Origin: G963663365 sp963663365
GTDB taxonomy: Bacteria; Hinthialibacterota; Hinthialibacteria; Hinthialibacterales; G963663365
Direction: 5' to 3'
DNA length: 64,000 bases
Assembly: GCA_963663365.2 (NCBI GenBank)
Contig: CAXXIH010000004.1
Location: 62,001-126,000, forward strand
The notes under the pieces were generated by a model. It was given only the letters and a program-made list of their open reading frames with translations, did not search any database and was not told the origin of the DNA. A program made the translations under genes and the position numbers. This document shows, piece by piece, positions 45,364-53,989 of this stretch (positions are counted from its first letter, which is position 1; each line of letters opens with the position of its first letter).

Positions 45364-47205
45364 TCACAAACAAACGATTCCCCGGTTGCGAGCGACCAGG
45401 CGGCAGTCTTTGGCCGGGACGTAATCTTTCTTTCCGACCAAACCGAGGCGGCGTCCCATTTCGCCGTAGCCTTTGACTACATAAATACGATTTTGGTAAC
45501 GAACTGCATCCCCTTTCTTGAATTTTTTGAAGGCGCTGCGCACGACTTTTTTGCCGCTCAGGATGCTCAGTCGTGGCATTATTGCCACTCCGCGTTTTTC
45601 CAAAAGCTCCGCCAGGCTGTCTTCCTTCTGTCCGGTTCTCTTTCGGCGATTTTTGGCGATAGTCTTCTTGCCGTCTTTGTAGTTGCGATCCCGTGTCGCA
45701 TGGATCAATTGGCGGTGGTGGCGCCGGAACTGCTGGTATTCATAAACGGGTACGCTGTCCCAATTTATTTTCTTTGCCTGGTTTACCTCTGCTAAGGTCG
45801 CCAGATAGGCGTCCAGATGATGGTGCTTGGCTAAATCGAGTTCTCGCCGCTTTTCCTTGGTTTCATACCCATAAGTCAGCGATACTTTAGTAAAGCGAGT
45901 TCTCAGCCACTTGAAAAACGACGGCATTATGGTGTTGAGCAGGGTAGTGTGGACATAGCGCTTGCGCATTCCCGCAAACAGTCGCTTGACTTGGGCGTCT
46001 ATTTTCGGCTCTTTATGGACCCGTCTGTGGCACTTGGCGCACAGCGTTAGCCGATTTTCCGGTGTATCCGCGCCGCCGTCGCTTTGCCAAATCACATGAT
46101 GGACTTGCAACTCGACCTGTTTTTCTTTGCACCGGCAACAGGTGTGCCGGTCGCGACAGAGCACATATTCTTGGACATTGGCGTAGCCTTTCTTCCGGCC
46201 GTTTTGATACATTTCGCCTTCTATTTGCGGATTGTCCAGTTTTTGGATGTCGAATTTGGCGTACTCGACAATCACCTGATGCAAGGGCAATCTTTTCGCG
46301 ATACTCTCGATCAGGTTGATATGCGTCTGCAATAGATGACGCGCCGTCGGGGGCAGCCAGCCTTTGGGCCGACGGCGATTGTTGAAGCGGGCCAGCTTGG
46401 GCTTGATCCACTTACACACCAGCGGCTTTTCCGTCCCGGCGATCAGGTATTTTCGGCTATCTCCTTCACCAAAAATCGTTTGGCTGCCCGCCGGACTTCT
46501 GGTTATTTCTTGCGGGTAAGCCTCTTCTAACAACCGGCGGTTGAGGCGTACCGCATTTTGCTTTTGCGGATTAGTGGTTAGCAACTCCCTCACAGGTTCG
46601 CTCAGCTTCACATCGGCAAAGCGTTCTCCATCGTAAACCGGTTTTTCGATGATTTCATTCAATGCCGCGGCGATTTCCTCTTTCAATGCCGCAGGCACTT
46701 TTTGCTGTTGCCTGTTGTGGTCCAGTCGGTTGCGCAGTTTTTCGGGAAAATTCTGTTTCAGATACCGCGCTAGCGGATCTGCCTCTTGGGTTATTTTCTC
46801 CACCAGGGTATTGCGAAAATCGCCTGGGCAGAATAGACTGCGCGCGCTTTTCGCCCGACGCTGTCTTCTTTGCCGGCGATGTTGACGCCGGCTTCGCCGG
46901 TGCATTCGCCGTTCGCTCATATTCGCGCTCACTTCTGCGCTCCTCGTTTGCATGTGACCCGCTTCGATTAGCTCTCCGTTGGCTTTTCTTACCGCCCATC
47001 CTATATTTTTGCCGCCCGGATCTATCCCCAAGATCAATTTCTGGGTATATTCTGTGGTTTCGTACAACAACTGAATTGTGAATGGCTTACGACAAATGAC
47101 TTTGGCACGACCGCTTTTCAGCAATCTTCTTACCTTGCCGAATCTTTTTGTCGCCATCAACGGCTTACCGTTTTTGGATACCACATATACCTGATAGCCC
47201 ATCAT
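45364..47205 (-). CDS. iscB: IscB RNA-guided nuclease with bridge-helix insertion
   Basis: IscB is the RNA-guided DNA nuclease family ancestral to Cas9. Domains in order are the PLMP domain (1-55, KNGKPLMATKRFGKVRRLL), RuvC-I with D62 in LGIDPGGKNIG and the arginine-rich bridge helix (about 99-123). An extra segment covers about 124-270, and then ARFNNRRRPKGWLPP joins on. RuvC-II has E314 in VIVEYAKFDIQKL, and the HNH domain (about 343-398) has two CxxC pairs and H369/H370. RuvC-III follows with the HHHLDA block (D465) and then the C-terminal target-interaction-like domain. All catalytic residues are present. At 613 aa it is well above the usual 400-500. No cas genes or CRISPR array are nearby. 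Confidence 0.93.
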   Translation of the reverse strand: MMGYQVYVVSKNGKPLMATKRFGKVRRLLKSGRAKVICRKPFTIQLLYETTEYTQKLILGIDPGGKNIGWAVRKANGELIEAGHMQTRSAEVSANMSERRMHRRSRRQHRRQRRQRRAKSARSLFCPGDFRNTLVEKITQEADPLARYLKQNFPEKLRNRLDHNRQQQKVPAALKEEIAAALNEIIEKPVYDGERFADVKLSEPVRELLTTNPQKQNAVRLNRRLLEEAYPQEITRSPAGSQTIFGEGDSRKYLIAGTEKPLVCKWIKPKLARFNNRRRPKGWLPPTARHLLQTHINLIESIAKRLPLHQVIVEYAKFDIQKLDNPQIEGEMYQNGRKKGYANVQEYVLCRDRHTCCRCKEKQVELQVHHVIWQSDGGADTPENRLTLCAKCHRRVHKEPKIDAQVKRLFAGMRKRYVHTTLLNTIMPSFFKWLRTRFTKVSLTYGYETKEKRRELDLAKHHHLDAYLATLAEVNQAKKINWDSVPVYEYQQFRRHHRQLIHATRDRNYKDGKKTIAKNRRKRTGQKEDSLAELLEKRGVAIMPRLSILSGKKVVRSAFKKFKKGDAVRYQNRIYVVKGYGEMGRRLGLVGKKDYVPAKDCRLVARNRGIVCL

Positions 47206-47411
47206 TTTTTACTCTTTCTTGATTTTATCTGCAATCCCCGAAGGGAGGGCGTTTTGAAACGAGGATGCCCAAACTCGTAAATCAATCCCGAAGGATTGTG
47301 GGTCTCCCTGAACTGGGTGCAGGATTATCATAGAGCCAGCAACTGGGAGGTCGTCTGCCGGGTATTACCTGCATCCATACGTCACGTCCCTGAGTGACTA
47401 GCAATCAGGGT
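47206..47411 (-). ncRNA. Predicted IscB omegaRNA (HEARO-type) leader
   Basis: The stretch between the iscB start and the transposon end lacks an open frame and is rich in hairpins. CAATCC-TTCG-GGATTG is a perfect stem with a stable tetraloop. GGGC pairs with GCCC around a CGTTT/AAACG inner stem, and TCCC-TTCG-GGGA stands near the 3' end, followed by an A-rich run into the start codon. Position, length (about 190 bases) and hairpin-rich 3' part fit the omegaRNA of IscB, whose guide is the flank outside the element. That flank would be complementary to about 47412-47428. A related 3' part is found at 18752-18811. Confidence 0.75.
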
Positions 47412-47502
47412 AATTACTCGCGTTTTTTTAAAAATCATCTGCGAAAATCTACGACATCTGTGGATAACTATTGCTCCCCTAACTGTTGAATACGCCCGTT
47501 TT

Positions 47503-49626
47503 TTACTGCTCTCGTGCCTGCTCATCCAGCCGTCGCGCTCCTTCCAACAGAAGCGACTCCACCGCTTCCGTCATGGTAATTTCATCAGGCGAAAGCTCGC
47601 CGGAAAAATCGAAGCGACCTTGCTGGCAGGTAAGCAAAGGATAGAACGCCTCATGGCCCTTTTGCTCACCGGCTTCGCAGTGAATAATCCAGCCTTCGGA
47701 AAAAAAGATGTGCGCTGGTGGCTCCGTGCCAATTATCAGACAGCCGGTCTTTTCTTCAGCAGCCAGCATTTGCAATATTTGCCAGATACTGATTTGGGAA
47801 AGATCGCCACTCATCGACGACTGCGGGAGTTGCTCCCGGGTGAATACTGGCATCTGTAAAGTTTGTTTGATCTTTGCCAAATTTTCGTATTCCCGGGTAG
47901 CCCGGTCACGTGCTACCATTTGAAATAAAATGCTGGTGCCGCCGATGACAATCCGGTCGTCCTGGCACAGGCGATGGCTGGAGATGGCTTCGTCATTGAC
48001 CAGGGTGCCGTTTGAGCTTTGCAGATCGTTGATGCAATAAGCACCATCTTGCCAATAGATGGCAACATGCACTCGTGATACCGCTTCTGAGGTCAAAATC
48101 AAATCATTGCTTTTGTCGCGACCAATATGGAACTTTTTATGTTTGCGCAAGCGAAACGGTTGATAGGGCTGACAAATCAAATAATATTCTTTTTCATCGC
48201 CCTTTTCCCCGGTAGTTTTGCTCTTTTTATGTTCCTGAACCGGCTTTTTCTCCGGTTCCCTGGCCGGAGTGGGCGGCGGTGAAGCTGCGATTTCTTCGAA
48301 TTCGTCTTCGCCAGACGGCTCTGCGCTATCCGGTGTGGCGACGACTTTAGTTTTTTTTCCGGCTTTGCTGTGCCTGGTAGCGAGAGTTGTCAACATCGCA
48401 ATCATATCCGGGAACCGCTGTTCCGGCTCCGACGCCAGCATCCTGGCAACTATGTTGCTGAACCACTTGGGAATTTTTGGCTTCACCTGATGCAAACACG
48501 GTATTCGTGCTTCCTGAAGTCGTTGCTGCATCACCTTTATCGAGCTTCCCTGTATCGGATTGCGGCCACTGAGCAAATGGTAAACCGTCAATCCTAGCAA
48601 ATACTGGTCACTGGCCGAAGTAGGCACGCTGCTACGCAACTGTTCCGGTGCAAGGTACGGGAGCCATTCCCGGCCTAACTGCTGGTGAACGACAGTGGCG
48701 ACACTATTGGCGCCAAGCGCTTCCTGATCCAAAGCAAAGCCGTCGAGATATACGGTGGCCGGTTCCAGATCCAGGCTCGGAGTGGCCGCGCCCCAAAGGT
48801 GTTGTGGCGATATCCTTCCACAAACCCAATTATCTTGGTGAAGACAGGCTAATAACCTTCCTGCCTGATATAAAATACTCATTCCCTGTTGCCAATCCAG
48901 CGCCAATCCCGGCGTCGGTTTCAGCATAGCAAATGGCACCGTCGGTGCCGCAGTCACCACATAGAGGAGTTGCTTATATTTATAGCGATAGCCGGCAAAA
49001 GGACCCACCGGTCGGCACCAACCTTCGGCAATAACGTTCAATAATCCGGGATACGGCGGTTCCACCAGCGTCTTTTTATTTTGGAAACGGCGGCAAACGA
49101 ATTCCTCATCCATGCCGGTTGCCGGCGGCTTGATGATAAACGTCAGTACCGGATTTTTGCTGATTTTGTCATCGCTTTGCCAGATTTCATAGCTATCATC
49201 GCCGTGTACACGGCGGTTCAGACGAAAACGGTGGTCAAGCTCGAATTGATAGTCGAGCGCCACGAGTTTGTGGCGGGCGCCACGGATTATTTTTTTGGCG
49301 TCGAAATGCTCTGTTTGCCAGTTAGCTTCTGTCAACTCTTCCCCACCCAACCTATCGATCAGCCATTTTTGGTTTTCTTCACCACGATCGATGAAGGCGA
49401 GGAGCCGCGGTTGCTGTTGCGCATCGGTAGCCTGCCATAATAAGGCATGGCGTTTGGGCCTGGCCTGGCTAAGTTCTGCCAGTTGTTCTTCCAGGGTAAA
49501 CTGGCCAACAGCAATTTTACCAGCTTTAGCCGTCGGCACTGGCATGAGTAATACCGGCAATTCCGGCAAATGGTCGTAATATTTTGCTGCTTTATTGGCA
49601 GCGAAGAGGCGTTTGAACAGTCCCAT
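47503..49626 (-). CDS. Pseudokinase-FHA-DUF4388 signalling protein
   Basis: Residues about 210-430 follow a Ser/Thr kinase fold, including YLAPEQLRSSVPTSASDQYLLGLTVYHLLSG. The catalytic loop is CGRISPQHL instead of HRDxKPxN and the DFG is DGFALD, so it should not phosphorylate. A charged linker follows. Then comes an FHA domain (about 500-570: IGRDKSNDLIL, SRVHVAI, DLQSSNGTLVND), which binds phosphothreonine peptides. Last is a DUF4388/PatA-like domain (about 605-700: GDLSQISIWQILQML, GCLIIG, HIFFSEGWIIHCEAG). The protein probably reads the phosphorylation state set by the active kinases of the genome. Confidence 0.85.
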   Translation of the reverse strand: MGLFKRLFAANKAAKYYDHLPELPVLLMPVPTAKAGKIAVGQFTLEEQLAELSQARPKRHALLWQATDAQQQPRLLAFIDRGEENQKWLIDRLGGEELTEANWQTEHFDAKKIIRGARHKLVALDYQFELDHRFRLNRRVHGDDSYEIWQSDDKISKNPVLTFIIKPPATGMDEEFVCRRFQNKKTLVEPPYPGLLNVIAEGWCRPVGPFAGYRYKYKQLLYVVTAAPTVPFAMLKPTPGLALDWQQGMSILYQAGRLLACLHQDNWVCGRISPQHLWGAATPSLDLEPATVYLDGFALDQEALGANSVATVVHQQLGREWLPYLAPEQLRSSVPTSASDQYLLGLTVYHLLSGRNPIQGSSIKVMQQRLQEARIPCLHQVKPKIPKWFSNIVARMLASEPEQRFPDMIAMLTTLATRHSKAGKKTKVVATPDSAEPSGEDEFEEIAASPPPTPAREPEKKPVQEHKKSKTTGEKGDEKEYYLICQPYQPFRLRKHKKFHIGRDKSNDLILTSEAVSRVHVAIYWQDGAYCINDLQSSNGTLVNDEAISSHRLCQDDRIVIGGTSILFQMVARDRATREYENLAKIKQTLQMPVFTREQLPQSSMSGDLSQISIWQILQMLAAEEKTGCLIIGTEPPAHIFFSEGWIIHCEAGEQKGHEAFYPLLTCQQGRFDFSGELSPDEITMTEAVESLLLEGARRLDEQAREQ

Positions 49627-49917
49627 GGATGTAGTTGCTTAAATTAGGGATCGCTTGAATTTTGTTTGTCAAAACACAGTGGATAAACTAATAGGATTGT
49701 TAGTTAGCCACCGCAGCAGTAACTATGCCCAGAGAATTTTGGTGTCCGCTGTGGCTAACTCAACTATCTCAAACTAATTTCCATGGTATCCAGGAAACTA
49801 CAAAAAGTCAAGAATATTGTCCTGTTACCGATGATGTTGAACACTAGGATGATGTATCCGCAAATTACACAGAAATACGCAGATGAAAGAAAATGTTGTA
49901 GCGAATCGTCGGTTCGA

Positions 49918-51624
49918 TCAGCAATCGATTTCTCCTAAAGCTAGCGTCCTGGTTTCGTTGCGGTAATGCCGGTTATTATAAATAAGTGGCGCCAGGTCGT
50001 GCCGGCACCAACGCTTGACTATCTCTAATTCTGGAAGGCGCTGGTTACGTTCTAACCCCCAGGCTGCGTGCTCCAGCAATAACGAGGCAATCAACACCCG
50101 TACCAGGCTATAGCTGAAATAGCGGGATCCGGCTTCTAAAAAATCGCGGTCTTCGGCTACTGATTTTTCTAGATATTCGCGGATGGCAGCTAATGCCTGG
50201 TTGATTTTGGCGATTTGCGGCTGCAATTGCCGATTGGCTATACGTTCCAGACGTTGTTGCACCTCGACAAAAAAAGGCTCCATGGCCGCTTCCCGAGTGA
50301 TGGCGCGCAGTACATCCAGGCTGAGAATATTGGTGGTTCCTTCCCAAATCGCAAGTACTTGGGAATCGCGCAATAGCGATGGCAGCCCGGTATCCTCGAC
50401 ATAGCCGGCACCTCCGAAGCATTCCAAAGCTTCGCTGGCAACGGCAATGGCTTGTTTGCCGCTGTATAACTTCCCTAATGGCGTCAATAATCGCAACAGC
50501 GCCCGTTGTTCGGGGGTGGCCTGGCCGCATTCCTCTAGTCCCAATAGTTGGCACAGGTAGAAACACAAGTGCAAAGCACCGACAAACTCGACTTCGAGGG
50601 CGGCAATGGTCTCCAGATGTAGCGGATGTTGCGACAGCAATTTGCCGAAAGCGCGCCGCCGTTGAGCGTAGTCGCGAGCCAGGGCAATGCTGCGGCGCAT
50701 ATAACCTACGGCGCAACAATTATTGTAGATGCGAGTAATATTGAATAGCGTGGCAATATTTTTGACACCTTTGCCAGGCGCACCGACGAGTCTGGCGCTG
50801 GTTCCTTGTAGGCTAATCTCGGCGGTGGGTAGCGCACGGGTGCCGAGTTTGTCTTTTAGTCGGTGAATTACCAGTTGATTGCTGCCACCGTCGCGATCAC
50901 AGGTTTCCAGATAAAACAGGCTCAAGCCACGGCTGCCAGAAGCATAATTGCCAGAGGCGTCTTCCTGGCGAGCCAGGGTCATTGCCATTTGCGCATCAGT
51001 GGCGGAAGTGAACCATTTGTCGCCATAGAGACGGTAGCCGTCGGCTTCGACGCGGGCAATAGTTTCGGTGTTACTGACATCGGAACCACCGGGGCGCTCG
51101 GTCATCCATTGTCCTGAAGTCCAGAACTCTTTTGGATCGCGTGAGGTCAAATGGCGATAGGCGCCCTGGCGCAGGTAATTGTCGCCGTGGACTTCGATGA
51201 GCCGGGCAGCGCCGTCGGTCATTGCCAGCGGACAGGTGTAGATCGCCGAAGATGGATGGAACAGGTAGAGTTTGGCAAACTGGTAAATTCGGGACCAGGG
51301 ACCATAATTTCTTTCATAGCCGATGGCTACCAGACCTTGCTCGGCGGCGACATCATGCAATTGTTGCCAGCCGTGGGCCAGTTGCAAACGATCGATTCTT
51401 CGTCCCCAAGGATCGAAGTTGACCAGACGCGGGAGATTGCTCTGGGCATCGAGTCCCATCTCCATGATGTCGCCGACGACGCGCTCTCCTAATTCCCGTA
51501 AATCAGACTCGATCTCCGCCAGCATTCCTGCCGGTAAGATCCATTGCAGCCACGAACGTAAAGCGTAATCGGTTTCATATTGGTTGGGCAATTGTGGCGA
51601 TTGTTGGTAAAACTTGCCGGTCAT
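49918..51624 (-). CDS. Acyl-CoA dehydrogenase family protein (AidB/ACAD-like)
   Basis: The protein is a flavin-dependent acyl-CoA dehydrogenase relative. Typical segments are WTSGQWMTERPGGSDV, YRLYGDKWFTSATDA, LKDKLGTRALPTAEI, RRRAFGKLLSQHPL, ECFGGAGYVEDTGLP and RDSQVLAIWEGTTNI with the region of the catalytic glutamate. At 568 aa it is longer than the short-chain enzymes and most like the AidB/ACAD11 group. The true substrate is unknown. The ATG at 51624 follows AGGAG. The 291-base gap after it, toward 49627, has no recognised feature. Confidence 0.88.
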   Translation of the reverse strand: MTGKFYQQSPQLPNQYETDYALRSWLQWILPAGMLAEIESDLRELGERVVGDIMEMGLDAQSNLPRLVNFDPWGRRIDRLQLAHGWQQLHDVAAEQGLVAIGYERNYGPWSRIYQFAKLYLFHPSSAIYTCPLAMTDGAARLIEVHGDNYLRQGAYRHLTSRDPKEFWTSGQWMTERPGGSDVSNTETIARVEADGYRLYGDKWFTSATDAQMAMTLARQEDASGNYASGSRGLSLFYLETCDRDGGSNQLVIHRLKDKLGTRALPTAEISLQGTSARLVGAPGKGVKNIATLFNITRIYNNCCAVGYMRRSIALARDYAQRRRAFGKLLSQHPLHLETIAALEVEFVGALHLCFYLCQLLGLEECGQATPEQRALLRLLTPLGKLYSGKQAIAVASEALECFGGAGYVEDTGLPSLLRDSQVLAIWEGTTNILSLDVLRAITREAAMEPFFVEVQQRLERIANRQLQPQIAKINQALAAIREYLEKSVAEDRDFLEAGSRYFSYSLVRVLIASLLLEHAAWGLERNQRLPELEIVKRWCRHDLAPLIYNNRHYRNETRTLALGEIDC

Positions 51625-51670
51625 AGTTGGCTCCTAAGTGCTGGGCGTAAACCGTTTAAACGCAAGAAAT

Positions 51671-51925
51671 TCAGCGTTTTTTACGTCGAGTATTGTAACA
51701 GTCGTAAGTTTGCGAACAAACCCGGGGGTTGGATACGCCGGCGACCGGGCTACTGCCGTTGGTCGAACGATGGCTGGCTCTGCCCCGACGCACTCCGTCT
51801 ATAGAATTTTGACTGTGGATACCAACCTGTCCCGGCGCTTTACTGGGAGCATAGATTCCTTTGCGAGGAGCGAAAACACCAGTGGGTTTTGCCAGCCTTT
51901 TTTTGCCTTTACCTGTTACTCTCAT
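51671..51925 (-). CDS. Small basic protein, unknown
   Basis: An 84-residue, strongly basic product rich in Lys, Arg, Gly and Ser begins at an ATG preceded by AAGGAAAA at good spacing. It starts MRVTGKGKKRLAKPTGVFAP and ends in TRRKKR. I recognise no family. The start signal and composition argue for a real gene, perhaps nucleic-acid binding, but a chance open frame is not excluded. Confidence 0.4.
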   Translation of the reverse strand: MRVTGKGKKRLAKPTGVFAPRKGIYAPSKAPGQVGIHSQNSIDGVRRGRASHRSTNGSSPVAGVSNPRVCSQTYDCYNTRRKKR

Positions 51926-52042
51926 GATTTTTCCTTTCGGTTCTATCCAAATCATATCACATTATAAAAAATTTTGCAAATGATCGATTGGCACCGGAAT
52001 TTAAATAATTTCGAGGACTTTCATGGCCTTTATTCATAATAG

Positions 52043-52169
52043 TAACTGACCAAGTTATTCCTTGCAAGGAGCGACGAATGCGCATAGCCTTAGTTCTGTA
52101 ATTGAGGAGCGACGCAGCCAGGGAGCAAAAGGGCAAACCAAATGGGTAAGTTATTTCTTTCCGGCTCCT
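52043..52169. repeat. Family A repeat, left end shortened
   Basis: The copy runs from the inner segment AACTGACCAAGTTATTCCTT through the conserved core to the end CTTTCCGGCTCCTA. Its left terminal bases are missing. The repeat gives the minus-strand glycosyltransferase gene its last residues (LGAGKK) and stop. Confidence 0.88.
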
Positions 52170-53044
52170 AAGCGCAGCCAGTATCGCATCGCCTTTAGTA
52201 TCAGCATGGCCAGCAACAGTTTGCTACGATTTTTTCCGCGCTGCGATCGGCATTTCGCGTTGATTTGCTCCGGCGTTGGCCAATCGGCGCGGAAATCGCT
52301 GAACAATTTTTGCAAAGTCTGCTTCACTGTCGTCGGCGGCGCTGTTTGCATCGCATAGAGACCGGTGATAACTCGCCGGTGTTTACGATAAAGTTGGCCA
52401 AAATTGTATAGTGCTGGATGCCACACTACGACATTCTCGGCATAAATCTGACGATAGCCGCAGGCATAAACCCGTTGTCCCCATTGCAAATCCCCGCCGG
52501 ACAACAATCTCTCGTCAAAAATGCCGACAGTCGCTAACACCTGTCGGCGAGTAAACAGGTTGGCGGTGGCGCTGAAATGCCATTGGCGAAGATAATGCTC
52601 TTGGTCAAAAGCGCTAGCTATTTCTAAGAGTTCTACCATGCTCGGATGTCGATGCCGACGGGCAAAAACCTTGATTTTCCCCGCTAGCAATCCACAGTCG
52701 GGATCTCGCAGCAATTGCGCCACGCCATTGCCGATCCAGTCGGTATCGGCGATGCAATCGGCGTCGGTAAACGCGATAATTTCACCGCCAGCGATGGCGA
52801 TGCCGCTATTGCGTGCAGCGTAGGCGCCGCGCTTTGTTTCCAGGACATAAATGCTATTGGCAAAATTAGCGACAATCCCGGCGATGTCTTCTTGCGAATT
52901 GTTGTCGATGACAATAATCTGGTAGCAATGCTGCGGATAGCTCTGCCGTTGCAATGACCGCAGACAGGTTAGCAGTCGCTGGCAGTCGTTATAAACCGGG
53001 ATGATTACCGAAACCAGTGGGAAAAGCTGGGACGAGCGCGCCAT
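52151..53044 (-). CDS. Family 2 glycosyltransferase
   Basis: The sequence has the GT-A fold of family 2 transferases: VSVIIPVYNDCQRLLTCLRS, VIDNNSQED, RGAYAARNSGIA and the metal-binding FTDADCIAD. A GGDLQWGQRV block supplies the ED/GGD-type acceptor-site motif. I chose the ATG at 53044, which follows CAGGAGATATC and places the first strand close to the N-terminus; an upstream start would add 26 unlikely residues. The C-terminal six residues and stop lie in a family A repeat. Donor and acceptor are unknown. Confidence 0.85.
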   Translation of the reverse strand: MARSSQLFPLVSVIIPVYNDCQRLLTCLRSLQRQSYPQHCYQIIVIDNNSQEDIAGIVANFANSIYVLETKRGAYAARNSGIAIAGGEIIAFTDADCIADTDWIGNGVAQLLRDPDCGLLAGKIKVFARRHRHPSMVELLEIASAFDQEHYLRQWHFSATANLFTRRQVLATVGIFDERLLSGGDLQWGQRVYACGYRQIYAENVVVWHPALYNFGQLYRKHRRVITGLYAMQTAPPTTVKQTLQKLFSDFRADWPTPEQINAKCRSQRGKNRSKLLLAMLILKAMRYWLRLGAGKK

Positions 53045-53260
53045 GATATCTCCTGGAACTGGTAACTGCCGTTCTTGTTTCGCTTGGTTTTCGGGATACA
53101 TCATTATTGTTTTCCAGTTCAATCAAGTAGAATTTTTGTGGCATTTCCTCCAAATTCAAGTAAACTTTAGTAGAATAGTATCTAACAATTCATGCATTCA
53201 ACGGACCTATTTATTCCGGCTCCTCAATCGCCCTGGGGGGCGTTTTTAAGGATGTAATCT

Positions 53261-53989
53261 ATGCCGGCTAAACAACGATCCACCAGAAATACGAGCGGAT
53301 GGAGGCACTGGTGGCGACCACTGGCTTTGTCAATTATTGCCCATGGCATGATCTTTGCTGTTTTTTATCTAGTATTTTTGTCCTACTTTGTTAGCTTATT
53401 ACGTCAGCAATTGTCGCTGGAATATCCAGTGCAGATCGTCTATATCGATAAACAACGGCAGCAAACAAACACCCCTCCCGAAAAATCTGGGGAAGATGTT
53501 CTTTTGCCAGCGGCGTTAAAACAGAAGATTGCCAGGCAATTTGCCGCATTGTCCCAATCCCGGGCGCAATCAATGCTAGCGCAAACCAGAAAATACGCCA
53601 ACAATTTTGCCGATAAACTTCAACGCTTGCAGAAGATAGCTCAGACTCACGAGCGAACAGTATCTACGCACGGGCAACAAGAAATTCTCGATCTGCTCGG
53701 GCAAAAATTTAAGTCCCAGGATTTCGTTCCGGCGACATCACCGCCTAAAGGGGAATTTATCTGGGACGATTTCACTATTTATCATATTGAAAAACTTACT
53801 ACGGGCTATAGAATTACCTTTGTCGATCGGGCCGGACGGGTTACGGTCAAAGACTATTACGGCGCCGAATCGCGGCAGTTCGATACCATCTATCAGGTCT
53901 TTCGCATTTGCGGACGCAGTAAACTGCTGAAAAACCTGTTGAATTATACCCTGAAAACAGTACCGACATTATTGAATGAAAAATCTTGA
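53261..53989 (+). CDS. Single-pass membrane protein of unknown function
   Basis: The 242-aa protein has a basic N-terminus and one hydrophobic helix at about residues 22-48 (LALSIIAHGMIFAVFYLVFL). A coiled-coil-like segment (about 85-140) and a small C-terminal domain with WDDFTIYHIEKLTTGYRITFVDRAG follow. The topology (short cytoplasmic start, one helix, long exterior part) is like TonB-type or planctomycete anchored proteins, but no TonB box or domain was seen. Its end overlaps pdxA by 14 bases, so the two are probably co-transcribed. Confidence 0.6.
   Translation: MPAKQRSTRNTSGWRHWWRPLALSIIAHGMIFAVFYLVFLSYFVSLLRQQLSLEYPVQIVYIDKQRQQTNTPPEKSGEDVLLPAALKQKIARQFAALSQSRAQSMLAQTRKYANNFADKLQRLQKIAQTHERTVSTHGQQEILDLLGQKFKSQDFVPATSPPKGEFIWDDFTIYHIEKLTTGYRITFVDRAGRVTVKDYYGAESRQFDTIYQVFRICGRSKLLKNLLNYTLKTVPTLLNEKS

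Larger units (their letters stand above)
44402..47411. mobile_element. IS982-type transposon carrying iscB and its RNA
   Basis: The two ends are perfect 15-base inverted repeats, ACCCTGATTGCTAGT at 44402-44416 and its complement at 47397-47411. They enclose an IS982-family transposase (+), a convergent iscB (-) whose stop is one base from the transposase stop, and a 190-base RNA-like leader reaching to the right end. IS982 ends usually begin AC. No target duplication is evident (flanks GTCGCCA and AATTACT). A second element with the same ends lies at 18265-19193. IscB genes are typically stand-alone or linked to IS200/IS605 Y1 transposases, so a DDE partner within shared ends is unusual. Confidence 0.8.

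Noticed and set aside
46013..46411. Long open frames overlapping iscB in other frames
   Set aside because: The iscB frame has all catalytic motifs through this part, so the others are shadows.
45364..47205. Reading the nuclease as a small Cas9
   Set aside because: The N-terminal PLMP domain, the C-terminal region and the length fit IscB. No CRISPR array, cas1/cas2 or tracr-like sequence is present.
44395..47418. Target-site duplication around the IscB transposon
   Set aside because: The flanks GTCGCCA and AATTACT do not match. Either the duplication was lost or the ends differ by some bases; none is claimed.
53195..53225. Further family A end (ATTCCGGCTCCTCAA)
   Set aside because: Only about 12 bases agree with the family end and no inner part is present, so it is not counted.
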